Of a stretch of 64,000 nucleotides of DNA, positions 18,563 to 28,867 are shown in pieces. The first letter of the stretch is position 1. Each line of letters begins with the position of its first letter. This DNA is from Verrucomicrobiota bacterium (GTDB lineage Bacteria > Verrucomicrobiota > Verrucomicrobiia > Opitutales > Opitutaceae). The stretch spans positions 1 through 64,000 of the forward strand of contig JAEKKV010000017.1 of NCBI GenBank assembly GCA_019510185.1, read 5' to 3'. The position numbers and the translations under genes were made by a program. The notes beneath the pieces were generated by a model. It did no database searches. It was not told the origin of the DNA and saw only the letters and a list, made by a program, of their open reading frames with translations.

Positions 18563-19770
18563 AGCCGGCGGACAGACGACCGTCTTCGGATTTCGGACGA
18601 CGGCTGCTTCGTCCTTTGTCCGCCCTCCTTTGCCTGCTCGCGTTCGGCGGCTGCGTTTCCACCGACGCCCGGCGCGGGGACAGCGCGAACACGTCCGCCG
18701 CAACGCTCGCCATTGTCCCCGCGCAGATCGTGGGCAACCATTTCATCGTGACCGTGCAGGGGGATGAGCGCGCCCCGTGGCGTTTTCTCATCGACACCGG
18801 CTCCACCACGACGCTCGTCTCGCCCGAGTTCGCCGCCCGCCATGCCTCCGGCAAGGAGGGCCGCGAGCCGGCCGCCATGACGGTCCGCTCGGCCGCAGGC
18901 GACACCGTCTCGCTTGCCCGCGTGCAACTCGCCCCCTTTGACCTCGGCGGCGTCCGCTTCAAAACCTCCGCGCTGGTCTACGATTGCGCCGAGCTCTCCG
19001 CGCACTTCGGTTTTAAAATCGACGGCGTGCTCGGGTTCCCCCTCTTCCGTCACACACTGCTGACGCTCGATTATCCCCATGCGCAGCTCATCCTCCAATC
19101 CGCCCGGGAAACGCCGCTGCTGCCCGGAAGCACGGTGCGCTTCAACAACGACCGGCACATCCCGCTGATCCCGATCGAACTCGGCGGCCGCTCCGTCATC
19201 GCCTTGATCGACTCCGGCAGCGACGGTGCGCTCCACCTCAATCCCGCGGGCCTCAATCCGCGTTTCGTCAGCGGTCCCCGGCCGGGAGGCATGGTCGGCA
19301 CCCTCACCGGCGATCGTCCGCAGGAAGTCGGCCGTCTCGCGGACGACCTCGTGATCGGCGGCTACACGTTTCCCCGACCCGTGGTCGATCTCACCGACGA
19401 ACTCTCGTCCCTCGGCAGTGCGATCCTGCGCCAGTTCACGCTGACGTTCGACCAGACGCGCAACCAGGTGACGTTTTACCGCGAGACCAACGCTTCCGTC
19501 GTCAGTCCCCCGCTACGCAGCACCGGATTGAGTTTTCAGAAGACGCCCGCCTATTGGCGCGTGCTCGGGCTCGTGCCCGGCTCCCCGGCCGACGAAAACG
19601 GCGTGCAAACCGGCGACCTTGTCACCCGCATCAACGGCGAGCCCGTGGCCGGCTGGGATCTCCTCCGTTACGATGAACTCGTGCGCACCGCCTCGCGCAT
19701 CGAGTTCACCTTCCTCACCGGTCGCATCGAGATGCCCGTCCCGGTGGACACCTTCGACCTCGTGCCGTAG
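18559..19770 (+). CDS. Retropepsin-like aspartyl protease with C-terminal PDZ domain, lipoprotein-like signal
   Basis: LLAFGGC lipobox-like; FLIDTGSTTTL and ALIDSGSDGAL; PDZ GLVPGSPADENGVQTGDLVTRING. Confidence 0.85.
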   Translation: MKPADRRPSSDFGRRLLRPLSALLCLLAFGGCVSTDARRGDSANTSAATLAIVPAQIVGNHFIVTVQGDERAPWRFLIDTGSTTTLVSPEFAARHASGKEGREPAAMTVRSAAGDTVSLARVQLAPFDLGGVRFKTSALVYDCAELSAHFGFKIDGVLGFPLFRHTLLTLDYPHAQLILQSARETPLLPGSTVRFNNDRHIPLIPIELGGRSVIALIDSGSDGALHLNPAGLNPRFVSGPRPGGMVGTLTGDRPQEVGRLADDLVIGGYTFPRPVVDLTDELSSLGSAILRQFTLTFDQTRNQVTFYRETNASVVSPPLRSTGLSFQKTPAYWRVLGLVPGSPADENGVQTGDLVTRINGEPVAGWDLLRYDELVRTASRIEFTFLTGRIEMPVPVDTFDLVP

Positions 19771-19818
19771 CGCTTCCCGGCGCGCGGCGCGCCCGGAAAC
19801 CGGCGCCGGTTCTTGTGC

Positions 19819-21120
19819 TCAGCCCTGGGCTTTTCTCAGCACAAACGCCGCCGCCCCGTCGTGACCGTCCACCCAAGGACGGCTGAGCCGCTGGGCCTCG
19901 ATCTTGTAGCGCCCGCGCGTTTTTTCCAAAAACAGTTTCACCACGGTTTCGTTTTCCTCGGCGTCGAGACTGCACGTGCTGTAGACGAGCCGCCCGCCCG
20001 GTGCGACGAAACGCGCCGCCGAACTCAGCAGGTCGCCCTGCTGCCGCGCATGCTTGGCGAAATCCGCAATTTGCAACCGCCACTTCACGTCGACCCGGTG
20101 ACGCATCACGCCGGTGTTGGAGCACGGCACGTCGAGCAACACCGCGTCATAGGCCTCGGGCAAATTGTGGGCTTTGAAAATCCCCTCTCGCTCCGCCTGC
20201 ACCACATCGCCCTGCACCAAGGCCACGTCCGCGCCCTTCGCCCGCGCCAGATTTTGCTTCAAACGTTCGATGCGCGGACCGGGAAGATCGAGCGCCACCA
20301 CCCGGCCTGCGCCCATCAGATCGGCGATGGCCAGACTCTTGCCGCCGGGCGCCGCGCACGCATCGAGCACCGTCTCGCCCGCTTTCGGAGCGAGCAACTC
20401 CACCGCATGACGCGTGGCCGGGTCTTGCAGAAACAAAGTTCCGTCCGCGATGAGCGCCTCCACGCGCGCCCACGAGCCGGATTTCACTTCATAAAAGTTT
20501 TTCCACGGCGTCGGCGTGAGCATCGCCGCATCCTCGCCCTCGGGCGCGCGATCCGCCGGACGCCAGCGCGCATAAACCGGCGCGGGCTTCTGATTCCAGT
20601 CCAGCAACGCCCGCGTCGCCTCCGCGCCCAACTGCGCCAGCCAGCGTTTCACCAGCCACTGCGGATGCGAATAATAAGCCGCCAGCTCCTCCGCCGGCGC
20701 CAGCTTGCCGGGCGCGGCCTGCGCCGCGAGCGCGAGGGCGATTTTGCGAACGACCGCGTTGACCAGCTTCGCCTCGGGCGCGCTCGCCAGCGTCTTCGCC
20801 TGCTCCACCGCATGATGCACGACGCGGGCCGCATGGCCGTCCTCGCCGCCTTCGATCAATTCATAACCCGCGACGAGCAGCACGGCCTTCACCGTGGAAC
20901 GCGGCGGACGCGCCAGCAGCGGCGTGAACACCGCCTCGATACGTCCGAGATGCCGCACCGCGCCAAAAAGCAGATGCTGGCAACGCCCGCGTTCGGCCCG
21001 GCCGAGCGTGCGCGGCAGGCTGTCGAGCAACGTGTCCACGCGCTCGTGGTTATCCAACCAGCGTACCAGCAGTTGGACCGCCAGGGCCCAGGCATCGACC
21101 GGTTTGAGGGATTTTGTCAT
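19819..21120 (-). CDS. rsmB: RsmB-like 16S rRNA (cytosine-5) methyltransferase
   Basis: NusB-like N-terminus; DACAAPGGKSLAIADLM; LLDVPCSNTGVMRHRVDVKW. Confidence 0.88.
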   Translation of the reverse strand: MTKSLKPVDAWALAVQLLVRWLDNHERVDTLLDSLPRTLGRAERGRCQHLLFGAVRHLGRIEAVFTPLLARPPRSTVKAVLLVAGYELIEGGEDGHAARVVHHAVEQAKTLASAPEAKLVNAVVRKIALALAAQAAPGKLAPAEELAAYYSHPQWLVKRWLAQLGAEATRALLDWNQKPAPVYARWRPADRAPEGEDAAMLTPTPWKNFYEVKSGSWARVEALIADGTLFLQDPATRHAVELLAPKAGETVLDACAAPGGKSLAIADLMGAGRVVALDLPGPRIERLKQNLARAKGADVALVQGDVVQAEREGIFKAHNLPEAYDAVLLDVPCSNTGVMRHRVDVKWRLQIADFAKHARQQGDLLSSAARFVAPGGRLVYSTCSLDAEENETVVKLFLEKTRGRYKIEAQRLSRPWVDGHDGAAAFVLRKAQG

Positions 21121-21256
21121 GCGCCCCAAAGTCGGGCGGACCACCCGGCTTGCAAGCTCGAAGCCCATCCTCCGCGCAGACGGCCGCAAACCCGCTGGTT
21201 GACATTCCGCCCCCCCATGCGCTCAACTCAACAATTCAGAATAGAAAAACCCATTT

Positions 21257-23104
21257 ATGAACTCGGAAGCCGTCTCTGCGCTCATCGCCAAAAACCCATC
21301 CCTGAAGTCTGCCAAAGCCCAGCTCGAAGCCATGGAGCCCGGTGCTTATTGCATCCATCGCAGCTGGGGTTTCGGCCAGATCAAGTCGTATGACGAGACT
21401 TCCCAGAAGCTCATCATCGACTTCCTGAACAAGAAAGCCCATCCGATGGACCCGGCTTTCTGTCTCAACTCGATGCAGATCCTGCCCGCCAATCATCTGC
21501 TCGTTCGCAAGCAGACCGAGCCGGCCAAGATCGCCAAGCTCATCGCCGAGGACCCCGCCCAGCTCGTGGTCGAAGGCCTCCAGGCTTATCCCAACAACGC
21601 CACCACCATGATCGACCTCGAGCTCACGCTCGCCGAGGTGCTGGGCGAAGATAAATTCAAAAAATGGTGGTCCGGCGCCAAGAAGGCCATCGCCAAGGAT
21701 CCGCGCATCGCCGTCCCCGCCAAGAAGACCGAGTGCTACATTCTCCGTGAGACCCCCGTCTCCGCCGAGGACGAGATCATTGAGCAGTTCAACGGTACCC
21801 GCTCCGCCCGCCGCCGCATCGCCCTCGCCGAGGACCTCGTCGCCGCCGCCGGCTCCAAGGAGGTCAAGGGTGACCTCAAGGCCGTCCTCGCCGGCGTCAC
21901 CGAAAATGTCCGCGAGAGCAATCAGCTCGACGCCGCCGAGCGCCTCTACGGCGCGTTCGTTCGCGACACCCTCGCCACGCTCGTGGGCGTCGATGTCGCC
22001 ACGCTCGAGCCCTCGCAGGCCTCCCTCATCGCCAATGTCCGCGATCTCGTCGCCATCGCCGAGAAGATCCCCGTCCAATTCCAGGGCCGCTTCCTCGACC
22101 TCATCAAGGAGACCCACCCCATCGAGTATCGCGACGCCGCCTTCACCCTCCTGAAGACCTCGCAGGGCAAGTTCACCACCGAGTGCATCAATTTCCTCGT
22201 GGAAAACGGTCACTCCGACGAACTCGCCGCCGCCCTCAAGCGCTGGCAGGTCGAGCAGAACCTCCGCGCCCCCGTCCTCCTCTGGATCGTCAAGAACCGC
22301 CATTCGAAGAAATTCGCCAAGCTGCTCAACGACCTCATCACCCCCCGCCTGCTCAGCGCCATTTTCTTCGCCATCGATTACGAGGCCCTGCAGGCCGCCA
22401 GCGCCCGCCGCATCCCGCTCGCCGACATCCTCAGCGAAGACGCCGACCTCATCGCCGATCTTCTCTCGACCGCCGACCCCGAGACCGCCCGCGATCTCGC
22501 CAACGCCCTCATGCTCAACCAGGGCTTCGAGGAACTCACCAAGAAGTCGCTCCTCGCCCGCTTCATCAAAATCTTCCCCTCCATCCAGTCCATCGTGGCC
22601 AAGGAGGCCGAGTCCGGCGAAGAGCAGCTCCTCGTCTCCCGCGCCAGCTACGAAAGCAAGCGCGTCGAGTACGAGACGATCGTCTCCAAGAAGATCCCGG
22701 AGAACTCCAAGGCCATCGCCACCGCCCGCGAGCACGGCGATCTCAAGGAAAATTCCGAGTACAAGATGGCCAAGCAGGACCAGACCGTCCTCATGGCGCA
22801 AAAATCCCAGCTCGAAAAGGAGCTCAGCCGCGCCCGCATCACCGACTTCAAGGAAGCCACCGCCGATCAAGTCAGCGTCGGCAGCATCGTCGATGTCACC
22901 ATCGGCTCCACCGGCAAACCCGCCCGCTACACCCTGCTCGGCGCCTGGGACAGCTCGCCCGAAAAGAATATCCTCGCCTACAAGACCCCGCTCGGCCTCG
23001 CCCTTCTCTCCAAGAAGGTCGGCGACAGCGTGAAGGTTAAAATCGGCAACTCCGAGGAAACCTACACCATCAAAGCGATCAGCCGCTACATCGACACGCT
23101 CTGA
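21257..23104 (+). CDS. Large protein with C-terminal GreA/GreB transcript-cleavage-factor domain
   Basis: C-terminal AREHGDLKENSEYKMAKQDQ and VSVGSIVDVTIG...; about 450 aa N-terminal extension. Confidence 0.88.
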   Translation: MNSEAVSALIAKNPSLKSAKAQLEAMEPGAYCIHRSWGFGQIKSYDETSQKLIIDFLNKKAHPMDPAFCLNSMQILPANHLLVRKQTEPAKIAKLIAEDPAQLVVEGLQAYPNNATTMIDLELTLAEVLGEDKFKKWWSGAKKAIAKDPRIAVPAKKTECYILRETPVSAEDEIIEQFNGTRSARRRIALAEDLVAAAGSKEVKGDLKAVLAGVTENVRESNQLDAAERLYGAFVRDTLATLVGVDVATLEPSQASLIANVRDLVAIAEKIPVQFQGRFLDLIKETHPIEYRDAAFTLLKTSQGKFTTECINFLVENGHSDELAAALKRWQVEQNLRAPVLLWIVKNRHSKKFAKLLNDLITPRLLSAIFFAIDYEALQAASARRIPLADILSEDADLIADLLSTADPETARDLANALMLNQGFEELTKKSLLARFIKIFPSIQSIVAKEAESGEEQLLVSRASYESKRVEYETIVSKKIPENSKAIATAREHGDLKENSEYKMAKQDQTVLMAQKSQLEKELSRARITDFKEATADQVSVGSIVDVTIGSTGKPARYTLLGAWDSSPEKNILAYKTPLGLALLSKKVGDSVKVKIGNSEETYTIKAISRYIDTL

Positions 23105-23128
23105 TCCGCACAAAGCGTTCACCCCTCA

Positions 23129-23162
23129 AGCCACCCGCAGCCCGCCTGCCGGTGGCTTTTTT
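23129..23162 (+). terminator. Rho-independent terminator
   Basis: AGCCACC...GGTGGCT then T-run. Confidence 0.85.
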
Positions 23163-23258
23163 GTGTCCTTTTTTGTGAACCGAAAGCAATTCGTTCTCGT
23201 TCTCACGCCCTTTCTTCTTCTCCTTTTCCTGCTCCGGGAACCCCTCCCGCGCCGCCCC

Positions 23259-23897
23259 GTGACTCATCTTCTCAAAGGCATCATCATCGGCTTTTCGATC
23301 GCCGCTCCGGTTGGCCCGGTGGGACTGCTTTGCCTGCGGCGCGCGCTCACCGACGGGCGTCTCGTCGGTTTTATCTCGGGCTTGGGCGCCGCCACTGCTG
23401 ATGCGATCTATGGTGCGATCGCCGCCTTCGGCCTCTCCGCCATTATCGCGGCGCTCAATCATTATCACCAAGCCATCCAGCTCTTCGGCGGTGTGTTTCT
23501 CCTCTACATGGGGACGCATACCTACCGGGCCCAACCCCCGCCCGTCGCCGCCCTGCGCCGCCCCGAGCACGCGCCCAGCCGCACCGCCGCCTATCTCTCC
23601 ACCCTCGCCCTGACCCTCGCTAATCCCATCACGCTCCTCGCCCTCACCGGCATCCTCGCCGCCGTCGGCTTCGCGTCCAACGAGGACACGCTCTATCAGT
23701 CCGGCATGCTGATCACCGGCGTGTTCGTCGGTTCCTGCGCATGGTGGTCCATCGTGAGCAGCGCCGCCGGCTGGCTCGGCCGCAAGCTCAGCACCCAGAC
23801 CCTCCGCCGCATCAACCATGTTTCCGGCGGCGCCATCCTCGCCTTCGGCGTCTGGCAACTGGCCCTGCTCGCCCTGCGTTATTTCGAAAAAATCTGA
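23259..23897 (+). CDS. LysE-family amino-acid exporter (GTG start; upstream starts possible)
   Basis: GIIIGFSIAAPVGPVGLLCLRRAL...GFISGLGAATADAIYG. Confidence 0.88.
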   Translation: MTHLLKGIIIGFSIAAPVGPVGLLCLRRALTDGRLVGFISGLGAATADAIYGAIAAFGLSAIIAALNHYHQAIQLFGGVFLLYMGTHTYRAQPPPVAALRRPEHAPSRTAAYLSTLALTLANPITLLALTGILAAVGFASNEDTLYQSGMLITGVFVGSCAWWSIVSSAAGWLGRKLSTQTLRRINHVSGGAILAFGVWQLALLALRYFEKI

Positions 23898-23933
23898 GCG
23901 CCTTCCGCCGGCCTCCGCCATTGCCAACGGCGT

Positions 23934-24896
23934 TTGATTTCCTCACGTTGGCGCCCATTGAACGCCACTTGGGACACGCTTAAGCTCCTCTCCGACCCCA
24001 CTCGCCTGCGTTTGCTGGCCCTCCTCCTCCGCGAGGAACTCGCCGTCGCCGAGCTTCAGGAAATCCTCGGGATGGCCCAGTCGCGCATCTCCTCGCAACT
24101 CGCCCTCCTGCGCCAGACCGATGTGGTCGTCGACCGCCGCGAAGGCAAAAAGGCCTTCTACTCCCTCCGTCCCGGCCTGCCCGCGAAATCCCTCACCCTG
24201 CTCCGCGCCGCCTGTGACGCCGTCGCCGAACTCCCCGAGCTCGCCGAGGATCGTTCAAACCTTGAGCGCATCCTCCAAAAACGCCGCGCCCACCAGGAAC
24301 AATATTTCAATCTCATCGCCGGCAAACTCGGGAAAAACTACTGCCCCGGCCGCTCTTGGGAGGCCATTGGTCACCTCGCCCTCCGTCTGGCTCCCAAGAT
24401 CACCATCGCCGACCTCGGCGCCGGCGAAGGCCTGCTCTCTCAACTCCTCGCCCGCCGCGTCACCCAAGTCTGGTGCATCGACAACTCGCCCCGCATGGTC
24501 GAGGTCGGCACCGAGCTCGCCGCCAAGAACGGACTCGCCAACCTCACCTATAAACTCGGTGACATTGAAAAAGTTCCGCTCCCCGACCGCTCCGTGGACC
24601 TCGCCATCCTCAGCCAGGCGCTCCACCACGCGCAGCACCCGCAGAAAGCCGTCGAAGAAGCCCACCGCATCCTTCGTCCGGGCGGCCAGATCCTCATCCT
24701 CGAACTCAAGGAGCACACCTTCGAAAAGGCCCGCGACCTCTACGCCGACATCTGGCTCGGTTTCAAGGAGAGCGCCCTCCACGGCTTTTTGAAAAAAGCC
24801 GGTTTCCAACAGGTGGAAGTCGCGACCGTGGCCAAGGAACCCGTCGAACCTTATTTCGAAACGATCCTCGCCAGCGGCAACAAGCTGGGCCGCTGA
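23934..24896 (+). CDS. ArsR-type winged-helix / SAM-dependent methyltransferase fusion
   Basis: LLSDPTRLRLLALLLREELAVAELQEILGMAQSRISSQLALL HTH; IADLGAGEGLLSQLLA motif I. Confidence 0.9.
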   Translation: MISSRWRPLNATWDTLKLLSDPTRLRLLALLLREELAVAELQEILGMAQSRISSQLALLRQTDVVVDRREGKKAFYSLRPGLPAKSLTLLRAACDAVAELPELAEDRSNLERILQKRRAHQEQYFNLIAGKLGKNYCPGRSWEAIGHLALRLAPKITIADLGAGEGLLSQLLARRVTQVWCIDNSPRMVEVGTELAAKNGLANLTYKLGDIEKVPLPDRSVDLAILSQALHHAQHPQKAVEEAHRILRPGGQILILELKEHTFEKARDLYADIWLGFKESALHGFLKKAGFQQVEVATVAKEPVEPYFETILASGNKLGR

Positions 24897-24999
24897 CCGG
24901 CCGCATCGTCGCGGTTCGTCAGACTCCGGCATGTTCGAGTCTGCAGGGATTCGGGCTCGCCCCCTTGGTGTTTTCCATAAAGGCTTTGCCTACCCCTTT

Positions 25000-25839
25000 A
25001 TGGCATCCCCCGCATACCCTGACTCCGCCGTCACCGTGCTGGAGCCGGGCCGGAGTGCGGCCCACTATTGGCGCGACCTCTGGCGGCATCGCGAACTGCT
25101 CGGCTTCCTCGCCTGGCGCGACATCAAGGTGCGCTACAAACAAGCGGTGCTCGGGGTGGCTTGGGCCGTGATCCAACCCATCATTACGACCGTCATCTTC
25201 ACGGTTATCTTTGGTCATCTGGCACGCATGCCCGACGGCGGCATTCCCTACCCACTCTTGGTCCTAGCGGGGTTGCTTCCTTGGCAGCTCTTCTCCACCG
25301 CCCTCGCCAATTCGAGCGGAAGCCTAGTCGGCAACTCCAACCTGATTTCAAAAATCTATTTCCCCCGCCTGATCGTACCTCTGGCAGCGATCAGCGTCTC
25401 GCTGATGGATTTCCTCATCGTGCTGGCCTTGTTTCTGGGGATGTCACTCTGGTTCGGACACGTCCCGACCTGGCACTGGCTGGTGATGCCCGGCTTTCTT
25501 CTGCTTGCGCTCGCGCTTGCGCTCGGCGCGGGCCTCTGGCTCACCGCCTTGACCGTCAAGTATCGAGATTTTAGGTTCATCGTACCGTTCCTGATCCAGA
25601 TCGGCGTCTTCATCTCCCCCATCGGCTTCCGTACCGACTACTACCCCAACTGGCGCCCGTTGATGGCGCTTAATCCGATGACCGGGGTCATCGACGGTTT
25701 CCGCTGGTGCCTGCTGGGCGGCACCCAAAACCTGCAGCCGTCCAGCGTCATTCTGTCGGCGTCCCTGAGCCTCACGCTGGTTCTCAGCGGACTGTGGTTT
25801 TTCCGCCGAACCGAGCGCAGCTTCGCCGACATCATCTGA
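25000..25839 (+). CDS. Polysaccharide ABC exporter permease (Wzm-type)
   Basis: ABC-2 permease: YKQAVLGVAWAVIQPIITTVIFTVIFG. Confidence 0.9.
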   Translation: MASPAYPDSAVTVLEPGRSAAHYWRDLWRHRELLGFLAWRDIKVRYKQAVLGVAWAVIQPIITTVIFTVIFGHLARMPDGGIPYPLLVLAGLLPWQLFSTALANSSGSLVGNSNLISKIYFPRLIVPLAAISVSLMDFLIVLALFLGMSLWFGHVPTWHWLVMPGFLLLALALALGAGLWLTALTVKYRDFRFIVPFLIQIGVFISPIGFRTDYYPNWRPLMALNPMTGVIDGFRWCLLGGTQNLQPSSVILSASLSLTLVLSGLWFFRRTERSFADII

Positions 25840-25840
25840 C

Positions 25841-27070
25841 ATGGCCGATCCCATCATCCAGGTCGAAAACCTCGGCAAACGTTATCAGCTGACACATGAA
25901 ATCCGTCACGACACGTTGCGTGACACGCTTTCGCACGGGATGCGCGGACTTATCCGGCGATGGCGAAATCGGGAACCACGCTCGGCACTCGAAGAGTTCT
26001 GGGCATTGCGCGAAGTGTCGTTTGAAATCAATCGCGGTGAAGTCGTCGGCATCATCGGTCGTAATGGCTCCGGCAAATCCACCCTGCTCAAAGTTCTTTC
26101 GCGTATCACGGAACCCACAACCGGGCGCGTCACCTTAAAAGGTCGCGTAGCCAGCCTGCTCGAAGTGGGCACCGGATTTCATCCCGAGCTCAGCGGTCGT
26201 GAAAACATTTATTTGAACGGCGCAATCCTCGGAATGAGCCGGATGGAAATCCGCCGTAAATTCGACGAGATCGTGACTTTCGCCGAAGTGGAGCGTTTTC
26301 TCGACACACCCGTCAAACGCTACAGTAGCGGCATGTATGTACGCCTGGCCTTTGCAGTGGCGGCGCACCTCGATCCTGAGATCCTGATCGTGGACGAAGT
26401 CCTCGCCGTCGGTGACATTGCCTTCCAGAAAAAATGTCTCGGCAAGATGGAGTCAGCCTCCCGCAAGGAAGGCCGCACTGTGCTCTTCGTCTCGCATAAT
26501 CTGCATGCCGTGCGGCAACTCTGCCGCTCCGCATTGCTGCTCGCAGACGGACGCGTGCTTGAGGCCGGTCCGTGCGGCCACGTGCTTGAACGCTATGTGC
26601 AGGCAACGGATGCCTCCGCCCCTCACGTGCCAAGACCCTCGCCTGAGTTGCGTGATCAGGCTTATATTACTGCCTTGGCCATCGAGACCCTTGCTGGCCA
26701 TCCATTGCATAGCGCCGCGGTAGGCCAGCCTTGGAGGGTGCGCGTGAGACTCCGATTAGCCCGGCCCTATCGAAATTTTGTAGTCGGAATCGGACTCGTC
26801 ACGACCGATGGCGTGGCCGCGCAAACCGCATGGATGCCACCGGTCGATATTGCCGCCGGTGATCATGAAGCCAGTTTCGAACAAACGGTCGCGCTCCAGG
26901 CAAGCACCTATACTGTCATCGTCGGTCTGAGTTCCGATGATCAAAGCATTCAGCAAATCGAAGCCGGCCGCCTGGATATCTCCGGGGACCAACCGCACGG
27001 TTATTATCCCCTGACCTCGGGCGCCGGCGTGGTGCTTAACTCGATGACGACCAGCCTGCGCCCCGTATGA
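25841..27070 (+). CDS. Polysaccharide ABC exporter ATPase with C-terminal Wzt-like domain
   Basis: Walker A GRNGSGKSTLLK, LSGRENIYLNG, C-terminal about 150-aa beta-rich extension. Confidence 0.92.
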   Translation: MADPIIQVENLGKRYQLTHEIRHDTLRDTLSHGMRGLIRRWRNREPRSALEEFWALREVSFEINRGEVVGIIGRNGSGKSTLLKVLSRITEPTTGRVTLKGRVASLLEVGTGFHPELSGRENIYLNGAILGMSRMEIRRKFDEIVTFAEVERFLDTPVKRYSSGMYVRLAFAVAAHLDPEILIVDEVLAVGDIAFQKKCLGKMESASRKEGRTVLFVSHNLHAVRQLCRSALLLADGRVLEAGPCGHVLERYVQATDASAPHVPRPSPELRDQAYITALAIETLAGHPLHSAAVGQPWRVRVRLRLARPYRNFVVGIGLVTTDGVAAQTAWMPPVDIAAGDHEASFEQTVALQASTYTVIVGLSSDDQSIQQIEAGRLDISGDQPHGYYPLTSGAGVVLNSMTTSLRPV

Positions 27071-27867
27071 TTCCATTACCTGTCAGCTTGGATTCCTATC
27101 TCGCCCGGCCCGGATCAGTCGAGCCCCACCTGCAGCGGCTGTTTAATCGAAACCAGTCGCTGGTGTTATTCGATATTGGCGCATGCGAAGGCGAGGAATC
27201 GATCCGCTATCTTCGCATTTTTCCTCGGGCACGGGTATTTGCGTTCGAACCCTTGCCTGCCAATCAGGCGATCATCCGCGCGAATTTCGTCCGTTACGAT
27301 GTGCACGGGGCCGAGCTGGTCCCGGTGGCGCTGTCGGACCATCCCGGCGAGGCAATCTTTCATGTCTCGGCCGGTCACCCACCTGAACTCTTCAGCGGGG
27401 AGCAGTGGAATTATGGCAATAAATCCAGTTCACTCCTGCCACCCGCGCAACTCGGGCCAATGCATGGCTGGATCGATTTTCCAGAAAAAATCACCGTCAC
27501 CTGCGATACATTGGATGCATTTTGCGAACGTAGCGGCATAAGCCACATCGATTTCATCCACATGGACGTCCAAGGGGGCGAAGGCCTCGTGTTAGCCGGT
27601 GGCGCCCGCATGCTGTCGCATGTGAGTGCCATCTGGCTGGAAGTCGCCAACGAAGAGCTTTATCGCGGCCAGAAACTACGTCCGGAAATCGAGACTTTGC
27701 TAAAAAGCCACGGGTTCCGCCTTGCCGCGGAGGAATTGCGCGGGGCCGAGGGTGACCAACTCTACGTGAACGTGCGTCGTCTGCAATCATGGGGCTTGAT
27801 CGCCCGTCGCTGGCTAACTCGCATTCAAAGAGCCGCTCGCCGGCGACTGACCTTCGCCTCCACATGA
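27067..27867 (+). CDS. FkbM-family methyltransferase
   Basis: LFDIGACEGEESI...VFAFEPLPANQAI...IDFIHMDVQGGEGLVL. Confidence 0.88.
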   Translation: MIPLPVSLDSYLARPGSVEPHLQRLFNRNQSLVLFDIGACEGEESIRYLRIFPRARVFAFEPLPANQAIIRANFVRYDVHGAELVPVALSDHPGEAIFHVSAGHPPELFSGEQWNYGNKSSSLLPPAQLGPMHGWIDFPEKITVTCDTLDAFCERSGISHIDFIHMDVQGGEGLVLAGGARMLSHVSAIWLEVANEELYRGQKLRPEIETLLKSHGFRLAAEELRGAEGDQLYVNVRRLQSWGLIARRWLTRIQRAARRRLTFAST

Positions 27868-27940
27868 ACAGGAAAACCAGCCTAGGTTGTCCCATTCTTC
27901 CGACGTACGGTGCCCCGCGATTGTCATCAAGCCTTCAATC

Positions 27941-28867
27941 ATGATCATCACCCGACTCACCGGCGGCTTGGGCAACCAGATGTTCCAGTACGCTGCCGGC
28001 CTCGCGCTCGCCGAACGCCGCCGCACCGTGCTCAAACTGGATGTATCATGGTTTCGAGAATACGCGGAATACGAGGCCCATAACCGCTACGCGCTCTCCT
28101 GCTTCAATATCACCGAGCAGTTCGCCACCGAGGCGGAGTTGGACGAATGCAGACCGCTTCAGCTTACCCGCTCCGAACGCTGGATCGTCGCGCTCGCCCG
28201 CACCTTGCGTCTCCGCAGCCATGTACGCCGCCACACCCGAGAAGGCCGCTGGCATTCCCCGCCCACCTTCGCGTACTATCCCGGGTTCGCCGATCTGCCA
28301 GATAACACCTGTATCGATGGCATGTTCCAGTCGGATAAGTTTTTCACGCCGGTGGCTGATTTACTGCGGCTGCATTTCTCCTTCCGGTACCCGCCTCAAC
28401 CGGAGGTGGCTGAACTCGCCGACCGGATTCGCTCCGGTCCCTCCGCCGCCATCCATTTCAGACGGGGCGATTACGCGCGCAATACGACCTTCAACCGCGA
28501 GATTGGCGTGATTGACCCCGACTACTATCAGTCCGCCGTCCGCCTTCTCCGCGAGCGCTCACCAGAGGCCACACTCTACATTTTTTCCGACGATATCGAG
28601 ACAGTGGCGCGAGAATTCAACCCGCCCGGACCGCATATTTTCGTGCGTTGCGTGAAACCTTGGCATGCCTACGACAAAATTCGCCTCATGTCTCTTTGCG
28701 ACCACCTCGCCATTGCCAACAGTACCTTCTCCTGGTGGGCGGCATGGCTCAATCCGTCTCCGGAGAAACTAGTGGTCGCACCCGACCCTTGGTTCGCAAA
28801 CAGCACGCATGACACATCAAATGTCATTCCTAAATCCTGGCGACGACTGGCGCGTATGAATCAATAA
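27941..28867 (+). CDS. Alpha-1,2-fucosyltransferase-like (GT11)
   Basis: TGGLGNQMFQYAAGLALA, HFRRGDY, ANSTFSWWAAWL. Confidence 0.92.
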   Translation: MIITRLTGGLGNQMFQYAAGLALAERRRTVLKLDVSWFREYAEYEAHNRYALSCFNITEQFATEAELDECRPLQLTRSERWIVALARTLRLRSHVRRHTREGRWHSPPTFAYYPGFADLPDNTCIDGMFQSDKFFTPVADLLRLHFSFRYPPQPEVAELADRIRSGPSAAIHFRRGDYARNTTFNREIGVIDPDYYQSAVRLLRERSPEATLYIFSDDIETVAREFNPPGPHIFVRCVKPWHAYDKIRLMSLCDHLAIANSTFSWWAAWLNPSPEKLVVAPDPWFANSTHDTSNVIPKSWRRLARMNQ

